A stretch of DNA of 10,920 nt from Haloarculaceae archaeon (GTDB taxonomy: Archaea > Halobacteriota > Halobacteria > Halobacteriales > Haloarculaceae): positions 1-10,920 of the forward strand of contig JAQCMX010000166.1 in the NCBI GenBank assembly GCA_028274885.1, written 5' to 3'. Positions within the stretch are counted from its first letter, which is position 1. Each line of letters starts with the position of its first letter. Shown here piece by piece: positions 1-5,872 of the stretch. A program made the translations under genes and the position numbers. The notes under the pieces were generated by a model. The model had not been told where the DNA came from and ran no database searches. It saw only the letters and a list, made by a program, of their open reading frames with translations.

Positions 1-510
1 GAAATCCTCGCCGCCGCTGGTAAACTGCAGGCCACCGCTGGGCTCGCACAGGATATGCGAGCAGTCATTAAAAACAGGTCCGACCTGGACCGACAGTCAC
101 TAAACGAGGTGGTGAGAGCGGTTGTCGAAGCCGTCTCTCGGGACTTTCCGGCTGCGACAGTTCAGACAACCTTCGATTCAGACCCGACCGTCCTCGCACA
201 TCCGTACCTCTCGACTGCCATCGCACAACTTGTCCGGAACGCTGTCGAACACGGCACGACCGACGAGTCACCAACTGTCACCGTTCGTGTCTTCGAAACC
301 CCCGACGGACCGACGCTCGAAGTTGCCGACAATGGACCTGGCATCCCACCGCACGAACTCGAGGTTCTGGAAAAACACGGCGAATCGGCGCTCGAACACG
401 GAAGCGGCGTCGGTCTCTGGATCGTCGACCGCGTCCTGGAGTACTCGAACGCTTCTGTCGAGTTTGTCGTCGACGACGGCACCACCGCCCGAATCACGTT
501 CTTGGAGTGA
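1..510 (+). CDS. Sensor histidine kinase, C-terminal fragment (HATPase domain)
   Basis: This is the 3' end of a two-component sensor kinase; the reading frame is open from base 1, so the start, any sensor domains and the phospho-accepting histidine lie upstream of the window. The visible 169 residues cover the end of the dimerisation region and the whole ATP-binding HATPase_c domain. The N box reads QLVRNAVEH (bases about 226-252), the G1 box DNGPGIP (about 331-351) and the G2 box GSGVGLWIV (about 400-426). All ATP-lid landmarks are intact, so the catalytic domain looks functional. An internal ATG at 55 is not a credible start because the upstream frame continues with sensible helical sequence. 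In haloarchaea such kinases often carry PAS or GAF domains N-terminally, but that cannot be seen here. The partner regulator is not in the window. Confidence 0.93.
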   Translation, partial: EILAAAGKLQATAGLAQDMRAVIKNRSDLDRQSLNEVVRAVVEAVSRDFPAATVQTTFDSDPTVLAHPYLSTAIAQLVRNAVEHGTTDESPTVTVRVFETPDGPTLEVADNGPGIPPHELEVLEKHGESALEHGSGVGLWIVDRVLEYSNASVEFVVDDGTTARITFLE

Positions 511-594
511 GATTTCCACGGAGGAACCGCACCGTCGTCGGGCGTTTTCTGACTGCCTACGGGACCTTCGTACCCGTCGTGCAGGATACGCGCC

Positions 595-610
595 CTACAT
601 TTTTTTAATA
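595..610 (+). terminator. Possible T-rich terminator after the kinase gene
   Basis: A run of seven T residues (600-606) lies about 90 bases after the kinase stop. Archaeal RNA polymerase terminates at T-rich tracts without needing a hairpin, so this is a plausible terminator for the kinase transcript. No clear stem precedes it. Confidence 0.4.
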
Positions 611-702
611 GCGTCTTTCCGTGCCAATCGAAAAACCCCCGTCCAGATTGATCTCAGTTTAGTAGGACAACATGGTCTATCAGGAGTGATAATGCAGGGG
701 AG

Positions 703-711
703 CTATTAAGA
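703..711 (+). promoter_or_regulatory. TATA-like promoter element for the small gene/transducer pair
   Basis: The sequence ctattaaga is centred about 27 bases before the ATG at 735. That is the usual archaeal TATA-to-start spacing, so transcription probably begins near 732-737. The transcript would cover the small gene at 804 and the transducer at 1099. Confidence 0.45.
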
Positions 712-782
712 ACACAAGCTTTCATGAGTAGTGTATGCAGGCTACTAGTAGAAACCGGCACAATCGGAGAACCAGGCCCGGA

Positions 783-800
783 CACCTCCTAATAGGTGGA
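783..800 (+). promoter_or_regulatory. Ribosome binding site inside a short inverted repeat
   Basis: The purine-rich aggtgga (794-800) sits 3 bases before the ATG at 804 and resembles a Shine-Dalgarno site. Its aggtg half (794-798) can pair with cacct (783-787) across a six-base loop. A weak five-pair hairpin could therefore mask the site. This site supports choosing 804 as the start over 735. Confidence 0.35.
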
Positions 801-803
801 TTC

Positions 804-1094
804 ATGACCCAGGCTGGAATCCCTGCTGAAACGCTCATCGAAACAGTCCTCGCCACGCTTGGTTGGGTACTCGTACTCGGAAAGGCTACTGATGTGGCCA
901 CACTTACACCAGCACAGCAGATCAATGTCACCGGGTACGGCCTCGTGACCATCGCAGACCGTGGCATCGAGATAGGGCAACTCCAGACTACGCCGGAGGA
1001 TGTCGGTGTGTCTGCGTCGCGCCGCAGTGGCAACGTCGGCACAGTGCAATCCAGCAGAGCCAATGTCGAACAGACGGGGGGCTGTTCGGAGTAA
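804..1094 (+). CDS. Small protein of unknown function upstream of the transducer
   Basis: This 96-residue product is one I do not recognise. Codon third positions favour G/C in the first two thirds, as expected for a real gene here. The N-terminal half is hydrophobic or amphipathic (LIETVLATLGWVLVLGK, then a segment ending GYGLVTIADRGIEIGQL) and the C-terminal third is polar and low-complexity (Ser, Gly, Gln, Asn). The start at 804 has a Shine-Dalgarno-like aggtgga just before it. An in-frame ATG at 735 would add 23 Arg-rich residues and would fit a leaderless transcript from the TATA-like box at 703-711, so it remains an alternative. The stop is 4 bases before the transducer ATG, which implies co-transcription and probably translational coupling. 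It has no retinal-binding or other sensor motif and is too short to be a sensory rhodopsin. It could also be a decayed gene fragment. Confidence 0.45.
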   Translation: MTQAGIPAETLIETVLATLGWVLVLGKATDVATLTPAQQINVTGYGLVTIADRGIEIGQLQTTPEDVGVSASRRSGNVGTVQSSRANVEQTGGCSE

Positions 1095-1098
1095 CACT

Positions 1099-2781
1099 AT
1101 GTCCGAGCGATCAAAGGCAAAACACGGTGATGGACTCACCGACAACGCGGGTCCGCTTGAGCGCGTTCTCATCGCTATCGGCGCTGTCCCAGTCGCTGCC
1201 GAACCGTACCTGCCGACAGCCATCAGACGCAACTTCGGCGCGCGGATATTTCTGTTAGCAGCTTTCGCGATTGTTCTTGCGCCGGGGGCGGCGGTCATCC
1301 TTTTTTCAGATGTTCTCATTGCTGCCCTGTTCATCGGCGGTGCAACCGCTCTTACTGGATTCTTAGGTTACTGTGAGATGTACCGCGCACTTCGGGAGAT
1401 TAATCACCGGGTTTCACAGGTCGAAGATGGGCAGTTCGAGATCGATTTTGGGGTCAACCGGATCGACGAAATCGGCGAGACCTACAGTGGGCTCGAACGG
1501 ACTGCAACGTCGCTCGGCGAGACCATCGAAGAGGCGGGCACGGCACGGGAAGAAGCGGAACAGGCCAAAGAGCAGGCAGAGCGCGAGCGTGAGGAGGCCA
1601 GAGAACTGAATGAGCATCTCGAGGACAAGGCGGCAGCATTCGGTGCCCGAATGGAGCGAGCGGCCGAAGGCGATCTCACCCAGCGGATGGATCCAGAGAG
1701 CCGTAACAACGCGATGACTGAGATCGCGAAGGGGTTCAACGAGATGATGGACGAGTTGGAGGAAACGTTTGCACATATCCGGACGTTTGCAGACGAGGTC
1801 GCTGCCTCCAGCGAGGAGGTCACTGCCAACACCAGAGAGACCCAGAGTGCCAGCGAAATAGTGAGTGAGTCTATCCAGGAGATCTCCGCAGACGCCAAAG
1901 CACAGTCGGGCAGTCTCAGGGAACTCTCCTCTGAGATGCAGAGTCTTTCGGGAACAGTCGAAGAGGTCGCCTCTTCGGCTAACGAGATCGCGGCGTCCTC
2001 GGAGAAGACTGCCGAGACTGGGCAGCGCGGACAGGATGCTGCCGCCAACGCCATGACGGAGATGTTGACAATCGAAGAGAACTCACAGGAAACAGTCAAG
2101 CAGATCCAGACGCTTGCGACCGAGATCGAGGAGATCAACGAGGTCGTCGACCTGATCACAGACATCGCTGAACAGACAAATATGTTGGCGCTGAACGCCT
2201 CCATCGAGGCCGCCAGGGCCGGCGAGGCAGGCGAAGGGTTCGCGGTCGTCGCCGAGGAGATCAAGGGACTTGCCGGCGAGGTGACCGAAGCCACCGACGA
2301 TATCGAGAGGCGTATCAACGAGATTCAATCGATGTCGAGAGACGCAGTCGCAGACATCGAAGAGATGAGAGATGGCATTACCACAGGGAAAGCGACGATC
2401 GAAGACGCTCTTGAGGCCCTAAACGACATCGCGGAAAGCGTCAAGGAGTCCAACCGGGGGATCCAAGAAATAAGTGAAGCCACGGACGACCAGGCGGCCT
2501 CGACGGAGGAGGTCGCGAGTATGATCGACGAGGTCGCGGAGTCGGCGGATCAGGTAAACGCCGAATCGGACAACGTTTCCGCAGCCGCCGAGGAACAGAC
2601 CGCCTCGCTCGCGCAGGTCGCCCAGAGCGCACAGACATTGACCGAGCAGGCCAACTCGCTCCAGAAGCGTCTCGACACGTTCACTATCCGTGCCGTGCAA
2701 GGATCCGCTAACCCTCAGCCGGATACCACAACCTCCCAGCCAGGGGCGTCTGCTGACGGCGGCCAGACTACCCGCAGGTGA
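1099..2781 (+). CDS. Methyl-accepting chemotaxis/phototaxis transducer (Htr-like)
   Basis: This 560-residue transducer passes sensory signals to the CheA/CheW array controlling the archaellum. Two membrane helices (about residues 50-69 and 72-91) are separated by only a two- or three-residue turn, so there is no extracellular ligand domain. That layout resembles the sensory-rhodopsin transducer HtrI. A HAMP segment follows (about 94-150), then a charged coiled coil (about 150-176) and a second HAMP-like segment (about 178-232, with EGDLTQRMD at 190-198). The long helical signalling hairpin has its conserved tip at E358-Q359-T360-N361 onward, running through ALNASIEAARAGEAGEGFAV. Glu-rich pairs along both arms suit reversible methylation by CheR/CheB. 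ATG at 1099 is chosen because GGAG at 1088-1091 gives a Shine-Dalgarno site at normal spacing and residues from there match the family. The polar C-terminal tail is variable. No rhodopsin gene adjoins it, so the stimulus is unknown; it may sense a membrane partner, membrane state or a cytoplasmic signal. Confidence 0.93.
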   Translation: MSERSKAKHGDGLTDNAGPLERVLIAIGAVPVAAEPYLPTAIRRNFGARIFLLAAFAIVLAPGAAVILFSDVLIAALFIGGATALTGFLGYCEMYRALREINHRVSQVEDGQFEIDFGVNRIDEIGETYSGLERTATSLGETIEEAGTAREEAEQAKEQAEREREEARELNEHLEDKAAAFGARMERAAEGDLTQRMDPESRNNAMTEIAKGFNEMMDELEETFAHIRTFADEVAASSEEVTANTRETQSASEIVSESIQEISADAKAQSGSLRELSSEMQSLSGTVEEVASSANEIAASSEKTAETGQRGQDAAANAMTEMLTIEENSQETVKQIQTLATEIEEINEVVDLITDIAEQTNMLALNASIEAARAGEAGEGFAVVAEEIKGLAGEVTEATDDIERRINEIQSMSRDAVADIEEMRDGITTGKATIEDALEALNDIAESVKESNRGIQEISEATDDQAASTEEVASMIDEVAESADQVNAESDNVSAAAEEQTASLAQVAQSAQTLTEQANSLQKRLDTFTIRAVQGSANPQPDTTTSQPGASADGGQTTRR

Positions 2782-2798
2782 GACGAGGCGGTCCGGAA

Positions 2799-2813
2799 CC
2801 GAGATTCGCTCGG
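2799..2813 (+). terminator. Short hairpin after the transducer gene
   Basis: A perfect five-base inverted repeat, ccgag/ctcgg with loop attcg, begins 18 bases after the transducer stop. There is no T-run behind it, so a role in termination or 3' end stability is only a guess. Confidence 0.2.
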
Positions 2814-2867
2814 AGCTCGTGTCGACAGAGCTGATTCGATATCCCCAACGCCGATGATAAAAATAGT

Positions 2868-3372
2868 ATGGGCCTCAAGGACGATCTCGTAGTGCTTACG
2901 TCTGTATCGACCGACTTTGATCCCTGGAAACTGCTATCAGACAACCGAGACACTCGACTATGCAATACTAATCGCAAGACAGGGTCGTACACGTTCTCCA
3001 CGTACTCGACAGGCGCCAGTTCATGGCCGCGACCGCCGAGCCAAAGACGGGATCCGGCGTCCGCTCGACGAGGAGGCAGAGCGGGCCCTCGACGAGGCCG
3101 GTGTCTGCCTCAAAGAGGGGGGAATCGAGTGTGTAACCAGTACCCGGGAGAAGACACCCAACTGGGAAATCGAGACCTACGCCCGCGAGGTGCACATCAA
3201 TTTCGTCGTCATCGAGACACGCAGCAGGACCTGCCCCGAACGCGTTATCACCCTCGGAAGCATCATCAAGTCTGTCAGTAAACCGCACATATCCCGGTCC
3301 TGGTCGTCAATCCCGACCGATATCGTCCCATCACGCCGTCTGTCACCGGGCCAGGGGTCTCGAACACCCTGA
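2868..3372 (+). pseudogene. Decayed universal stress protein (UspA family) gene
   Basis: The region reads as a UspA-like protein only if the frame is changed several times. Pieces in order are: a possible beta-1 strand from the ATG at 2868 (DLVVLTSVSTD, frame 3); TLDYAILIARQ near 2950-2982 (frame 1); VVHVLHVLDRRQF at 2984-3022 (frame 2); then RPLDEEAERALDEAG from 3058 (frame 1). Frame 1 continues through the ETYAREVHINFVVIETRSRT and GSIIKSV segments. The final strand IPVLVVNPD at 3291-3317 is in frame 3. These match the UspA pattern of alternating strands and helices, ending with the P-V-L-V-V strand. The usual ATP-binding glycine signature (G-2x-G-9x-G-S/T) is degraded: the loop reads IETRSRTCPERVITLGSI. 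At least three frame changes in about 500 bases imply an inactivated gene rather than programmed frameshifting. Sequencing error is less likely because flanking genes are intact. Start and end are approximate. Confidence 0.72.
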
Positions 3373-3393
3373 TCTGTAGGCCGCCGGCGTCCG

Positions 3394-3404
3394 CGAAACT
3401 AAAT
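3394..3404 (+). promoter_or_regulatory. TATA-like element before the 126-residue protein gene
   Basis: The A/T-rich gaaactaaat is centred roughly 30 bases upstream of the ATG at 3431, consistent with an archaeal promoter for a leaderless or nearly leaderless message. Confidence 0.35.
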
Positions 3405-3430
3405 CCCACGACCACGTACCCGTACACACC

Positions 3431-3811
3431 ATGACAGCCGGTCCGTCGTTTCAGATCCCAAAACGACCCCAGCGTCGCTTTCCATACAGCGGCGGGGTCG
3501 AGTACGTAGGTGAAACCATCTTCCTGCTCACGCCCGATCAGGACCGGTCGAACCCCACACTTTCGGAACTGGTCGAAGCCACGCTGGCGGACGGTCCCTA
3601 CCGTTACGGGGACTTTCTCACCCTCCCAATGGATCTTTTCCTGGTTCGTGACGACGAGACGGGTGACGTCTTTCGGGTCTCGATCCGGAACGGAACTGTT
3701 CGGTTTCACGTTCTTCCCGAGACAGGGTCGACCGGCCTCCGGCGGCTCTACGATCGACTGGTCGACCGGACCACAGTCGGCTGGCACGTCGAGTGTCAGA
3801 CGAGCGAATAA
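3431..3811 (+). CDS. Conserved-looking hypothetical protein, 126 residues
   Basis: I do not recognise the family. The product is soluble, with no signal peptide or membrane segment, and has a mixed alpha/beta look. A short basic N-terminus precedes VEYVGETIFLLT (about residues 25-36). A predicted helix, LSELVEATL, follows at about 44-52, then two strand-rich stretches, PMDLFLVRD (about 66-74) and DVFRVSIRNGTVRFHVLP (about 79-96), and a final helix around RRLYDRLVD. Codon third positions are strongly G/C-biased in this frame, and a TATA-like element sits at the right distance, so it is likely a real gene. A long minus-strand frame covers the same bases but has Arg/Cys-rich composition typical of an antisense shadow. 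The neighbours give no functional hint. Confidence 0.7.
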   Translation: MTAGPSFQIPKRPQRRFPYSGGVEYVGETIFLLTPDQDRSNPTLSELVEATLADGPYRYGDFLTLPMDLFLVRDDETGDVFRVSIRNGTVRFHVLPETGSTGLRRLYDRLVDRTTVGWHVECQTSE

Positions 3812-4161
3812 CCCGGCAAATCTCTCTCTGACACGGACAATGCCCTTTACTGTACGTTCGCATATCGAAGGCACGACCGGCAGTTCTGGTCCGATAGTGA
3901 AAACTGCAACCGTCTGCGGGGATGGTGTCGAAAGACGCCGGTGTGGCGGGTCCGTTCACCGAGACAGGCCAACACGGCGGCGTCGAACCGCGGTAATGAT
4001 CACCGGAGGATGTCACGGGGTCACGCGGACGGGCGGATCACCGGCTCGTGTCTGTGCTCACCGCAACCATCCTGTGTTTGTCGGTAATACGAAAACCGGT
4101 GTCGGTAGCTACGGGCCGGAAACCCAAAACGGTCTTAGGCGCCCCAAGCTAGTGTCCCTTC
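3812..4161. other. 350-base intergenic stretch without a convincing gene
   Basis: Frames through this stretch are Arg/Thr/Gly-rich and match no family I know. A plus-strand frame from the ATG at 3840 runs on into the next gene in the wrong frame. A minus-strand frame from about 4016 mostly overlaps the gene at 3431-3811 in antisense. The only clear signal is a TATA-like element near the right end, serving the gene at 4162. It could be a relic, a long regulatory region or an unrecognised RNA. Confidence 0.45.
4127..4140 (+). promoter_or_regulatory. Promoter of the ornithine cyclodeaminase gene
   Basis: The segment aaacggtcttaggc combines a purine-rich BRE-like stretch with a TATA-like tcttagg centred about 26 bases before the ATG at 4162. 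A leaderless or near-leaderless transcript is implied; no Shine-Dalgarno site precedes that ATG. Confidence 0.5.
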
Positions 4162-5394
4162 ATGACTGCCTCGCGCGCGGTGGAACTCGAAGGACATATC
4201 ATCGACTCCGGGATGATGCAGACCTGTTTTGGTCTTATTATGGATATGGGTGGCTCGTTCGAGGTCGAACAGTTCGACATCGGACGCCACGAAACCGACC
4301 GCTCCTACGCCCTGTTGACCGTCGAGGGTGAGGATAACGACCATCTCCAGTCGATCATTCACGAACTCCATCAAAACGGCGCCAATCCGGTCGACCCCAA
4401 AGACGCGACGTTTGAACCCGCGCCGGCGGACAAGGTCGTTCCGACCGGGTTCTACTCGACGACAAATCACCCGACAGATATCCGCTACGATGGGGAGTGG
4501 CTGCCCGTCGAGCACATCGAGATGGACTGTGCGGTCGTCGTGGAGACAGAGACGGGCGAACCACAGGCCCACACGAAGGTGCTAAACGCCATCGAGGAGG
4601 GTGACCTCGTCGTCACCGGTAACGCCGGCATCCGGGTCAAACCCCCCGAACGACCCCGCGGACAGGAGGGGGCGTTCGGATTCATGCAGGGGGGTATCTC
4701 CTCGGAGCGGCCGTCCGAGTCGACGATTGCGAAGGTCGCGGAGGCCATCGAGAAGACGAAACGTGAGGGTGGCGACGTCCTCGCGGTCTGTGGCCCGGCA
4801 CTGATCCACTCCGGGGCTCGCGAGGATCTCGCTCGCCTCGTCGGTGACGGGTACATCGACATGCTCTCGATCGGGAACGGGTTTGCGGTCCACGATATCG
4901 AGCGGGATCTCTATGGCACCTCGCTTGGCATGGACACGGAGAGTTTAGACCACCCCCGTAAGGGGCACAAACACCACATCTACGCAATCAGTGAGATTAT
5001 CCGGGCAGGCGGGATCGAGGAAGCAGTGGTCGAGGGGGTCGTCGAGTCGGGTGTGATGTACGAGTGTGTTCAAAACGGCGTCCCATACGTGATCGCCGGC
5101 TCCATCCGCGACGATGGTCCCCTTCCGGGGGCGATCACAGACGCGATCGAGGCTCAAAACGCGATCCGCGAACAGGCCCACCAGGCCGATCTCGTCTTGA
5201 TGCTCTCGACGCTGCTCCACTCTGTCGCGGTCGGCAACTGTCTCCCGTCGACGACACGGACCGTCTGCGTCGATATCAATCCGGCGACGGTGACCCAGTT
5301 GCTCGACCGCGGCAGTGCACAGGCCGTCGGGATGGTTACCGATATCGGGACGTTCGTGCCGATCCTGGCCGAACACCTCTTCGATGAACGGTAG
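4162..5394 (+). CDS. Archaeal-type ornithine cyclodeaminase (TIGR00300, LOR/SDH family)
   Basis: The product is expected to convert L-ornithine to L-proline and ammonia with bound NAD, in the cytoplasm, at the end of arginine/ornithine breakdown. At 410 residues it matches the stand-alone archaeal form. Related domains form the C-terminal half of cyanobacterial ArgZ/AgrE and the LOR/SDH region of plant lysine catabolism enzymes. The N-terminal subdomain (about residues 1-90) opens with ELEGHIIDSG and a conserved MMQTCFGLIMDMGG stretch. The Rossmann-like C-terminal part includes GDVLAVCGPALIHSGA (about 204-219), NGFAVHDIERDLYGTSLGMD (239-258), HKHHIYAISE (269-278), MLSTLLHSVAVGNCLPS (347-363) and VDINPATVTQLLDRGS (about 370-385). 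It has no arginine dihydrolase domain, so it would act on free ornithine. It is unrelated to the bacterial mu-crystallin-type cyclodeaminase. No arginine-pathway gene is next to it. Family assignment is secure; the precise substrate follows from characterised relatives. Confidence 0.9.
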   Translation: MTASRAVELEGHIIDSGMMQTCFGLIMDMGGSFEVEQFDIGRHETDRSYALLTVEGEDNDHLQSIIHELHQNGANPVDPKDATFEPAPADKVVPTGFYSTTNHPTDIRYDGEWLPVEHIEMDCAVVVETETGEPQAHTKVLNAIEEGDLVVTGNAGIRVKPPERPRGQEGAFGFMQGGISSERPSESTIAKVAEAIEKTKREGGDVLAVCGPALIHSGAREDLARLVGDGYIDMLSIGNGFAVHDIERDLYGTSLGMDTESLDHPRKGHKHHIYAISEIIRAGGIEEAVVEGVVESGVMYECVQNGVPYVIAGSIRDDGPLPGAITDAIEAQNAIREQAHQADLVLMLSTLLHSVAVGNCLPSTTRTVCVDINPATVTQLLDRGSAQAVGMVTDIGTFVPILAEHLFDER

Positions 5395-5480
5395 GCCGAC
5401 CCGATACCCGTCCGATCGAGAGGGCGTTCCACCCCGATTTTGAATCTGAGAGAACCCCGGCGTTCAGGACGCGGAGGATA

Positions 5481-5759
5481 TCATACCCCCTCGATGGTCT
5501 CTCTGTAGCTTCGGATCTCGTCGCGTGCCTCCTCGATTGTGGCTGCGATGTCGTCGCTGACCGCCGTCTGTACCTCATTCAGGGCTGTCTGCACGCGCGC
5601 GAGACTGCCGTGATCGGGATCTAAAGCACCCTCACCCGCTGCCATGTTCCCGACCCGCTCGGATAATCGTTCGAGTCGGTCCGCCACCTCGTCGCTGCTC
5701 GTGGTGCTTGCCGCTTCCGTCAGCAGTCCACTCGCCGCGTCAAGTTTCGCGATTGCCAT
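5481..5759 (-). CDS. Small acidic helical protein of haloarchaea
   Basis: This 92-residue protein looks almost wholly helical and acidic, with no membrane segment or cysteine. The features are an N-terminal helix (AIAKLDAASGLLTEAAS), a charged helix DEVADRLERLSERVGNMA, a turn DPDHGSLARVQTALNEV, and a C-terminal helix ending RSYRETIEGV. I recall similar small coiled-coil proteins, with the DHG-LAR turn and YRETVEGV end, as widespread in haloarchaea without known function; the exact DUF number I cannot give with confidence. The ATG is at 5759-5757, and a strong A/T-rich TATA-like element lies centred about 26 bases upstream, so the message is probably leaderless. It converges on the cyclodeaminase gene and is divergent from the PH-domain operon. 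Confidence 0.8.
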   Translation of the reverse strand: MAIAKLDAASGLLTEAASTTSSDEVADRLERLSERVGNMAAGEGALDPDHGSLARVQTALNEVQTAVSDDIAATIEEARDEIRSYRETIEGV

Positions 5760-5779
5760 ACCTGGCGATTCAAGCCCGA

Positions 5780-5790
5780 TAATAAAATAC
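5780..5790 (-). promoter_or_regulatory. TATA box of the minus-strand small protein gene
   Basis: On the minus strand the sequence reads gtattttatta, one of the most A/T-rich patches in the window. Its centre is about 26 bases upstream of the ATG at 5759, the classic archaeal spacing for a leaderless transcript. Confidence 0.6.
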
Positions 5791-5817
5791 GTTTGTGATC
5801 GATTTTCAACCGTTTGG

Positions 5818-5840
5818 CCCTTGATCCTGCTTATCAGGGG
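5818..5840. repeat. Dyad in the divergent promoter region
   Basis: The arms cccttgat (5818-5825) and atcagggg (5833-5840) form an inverted repeat with one mismatch around a seven-base spacer. It lies immediately upstream of the plus-strand TATA-like element at 5842-5848 and about 30 bases from the minus-strand one. That position suits an operator bound by a dimeric regulator controlling one or both genes. Confidence 0.35.
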
Positions 5841-5849
5841 ACTTAACAG
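5841..5849 (+). promoter_or_regulatory. TATA-like element of the PH-domain operon
   Basis: The sequence acttaacag is centred about 28 bases before the ATG at 5873, indicating a leaderless transcript and supporting that start codon. Confidence 0.45.
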
Positions 5850-5872
5850 GCCGCCGTCCCGATACTATATCA

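Larger units (their letters stand above)
511..734. other. Gene-poor intergenic stretch
   Basis: No reading frame here shows recognisable protein or convincing haloarchaeal codon use. The stretch is more A/T-rich than its surroundings from about 595 to 735. It holds the T7 run at 600-606 and TATA-like segments near 657-664 and 704-711. I see no tRNA-like or other structured RNA in it. Confidence 0.5.

Noticed and set aside
740..749. Perfect ten-base palindrome ctactagtag
   Set aside because: It is short and isolated within the possible leader, with no second copy seen, so chance is a sufficient explanation.
789..1334. Minus-strand frame of 181 codons with several Cys and His residues resembling a zinc site
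   Set aside because: It overlaps the secure N-terminus of the transducer in antisense, is Arg/Ala/Ser-rich, and its Cys spacing does not form a clear zinc-binding pair.
1482..2318. Minus-strand frame of 278 codons across the transducer
   Set aside because: This is a shadow of the repetitive Glu/Ala/Ser-coding transducer; its Ser/Ala/Ile-rich low-complexity composition is what antisense of such a coiled coil gives.
2868..3372. Programmed frameshifting in the UspA-like region
   Set aside because: Several switches in different directions, no slippery heptamer noticed at the switch points and a degraded glycine loop fit gene decay better than a recoding signal.
3275..3874. Long minus-strand frame of 199 codons
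   Set aside because: It lies antisense to the 126-residue gene and the end of the UspA relic. No family is recognisable. The plus strand has the better codon bias and a promoter-like element.
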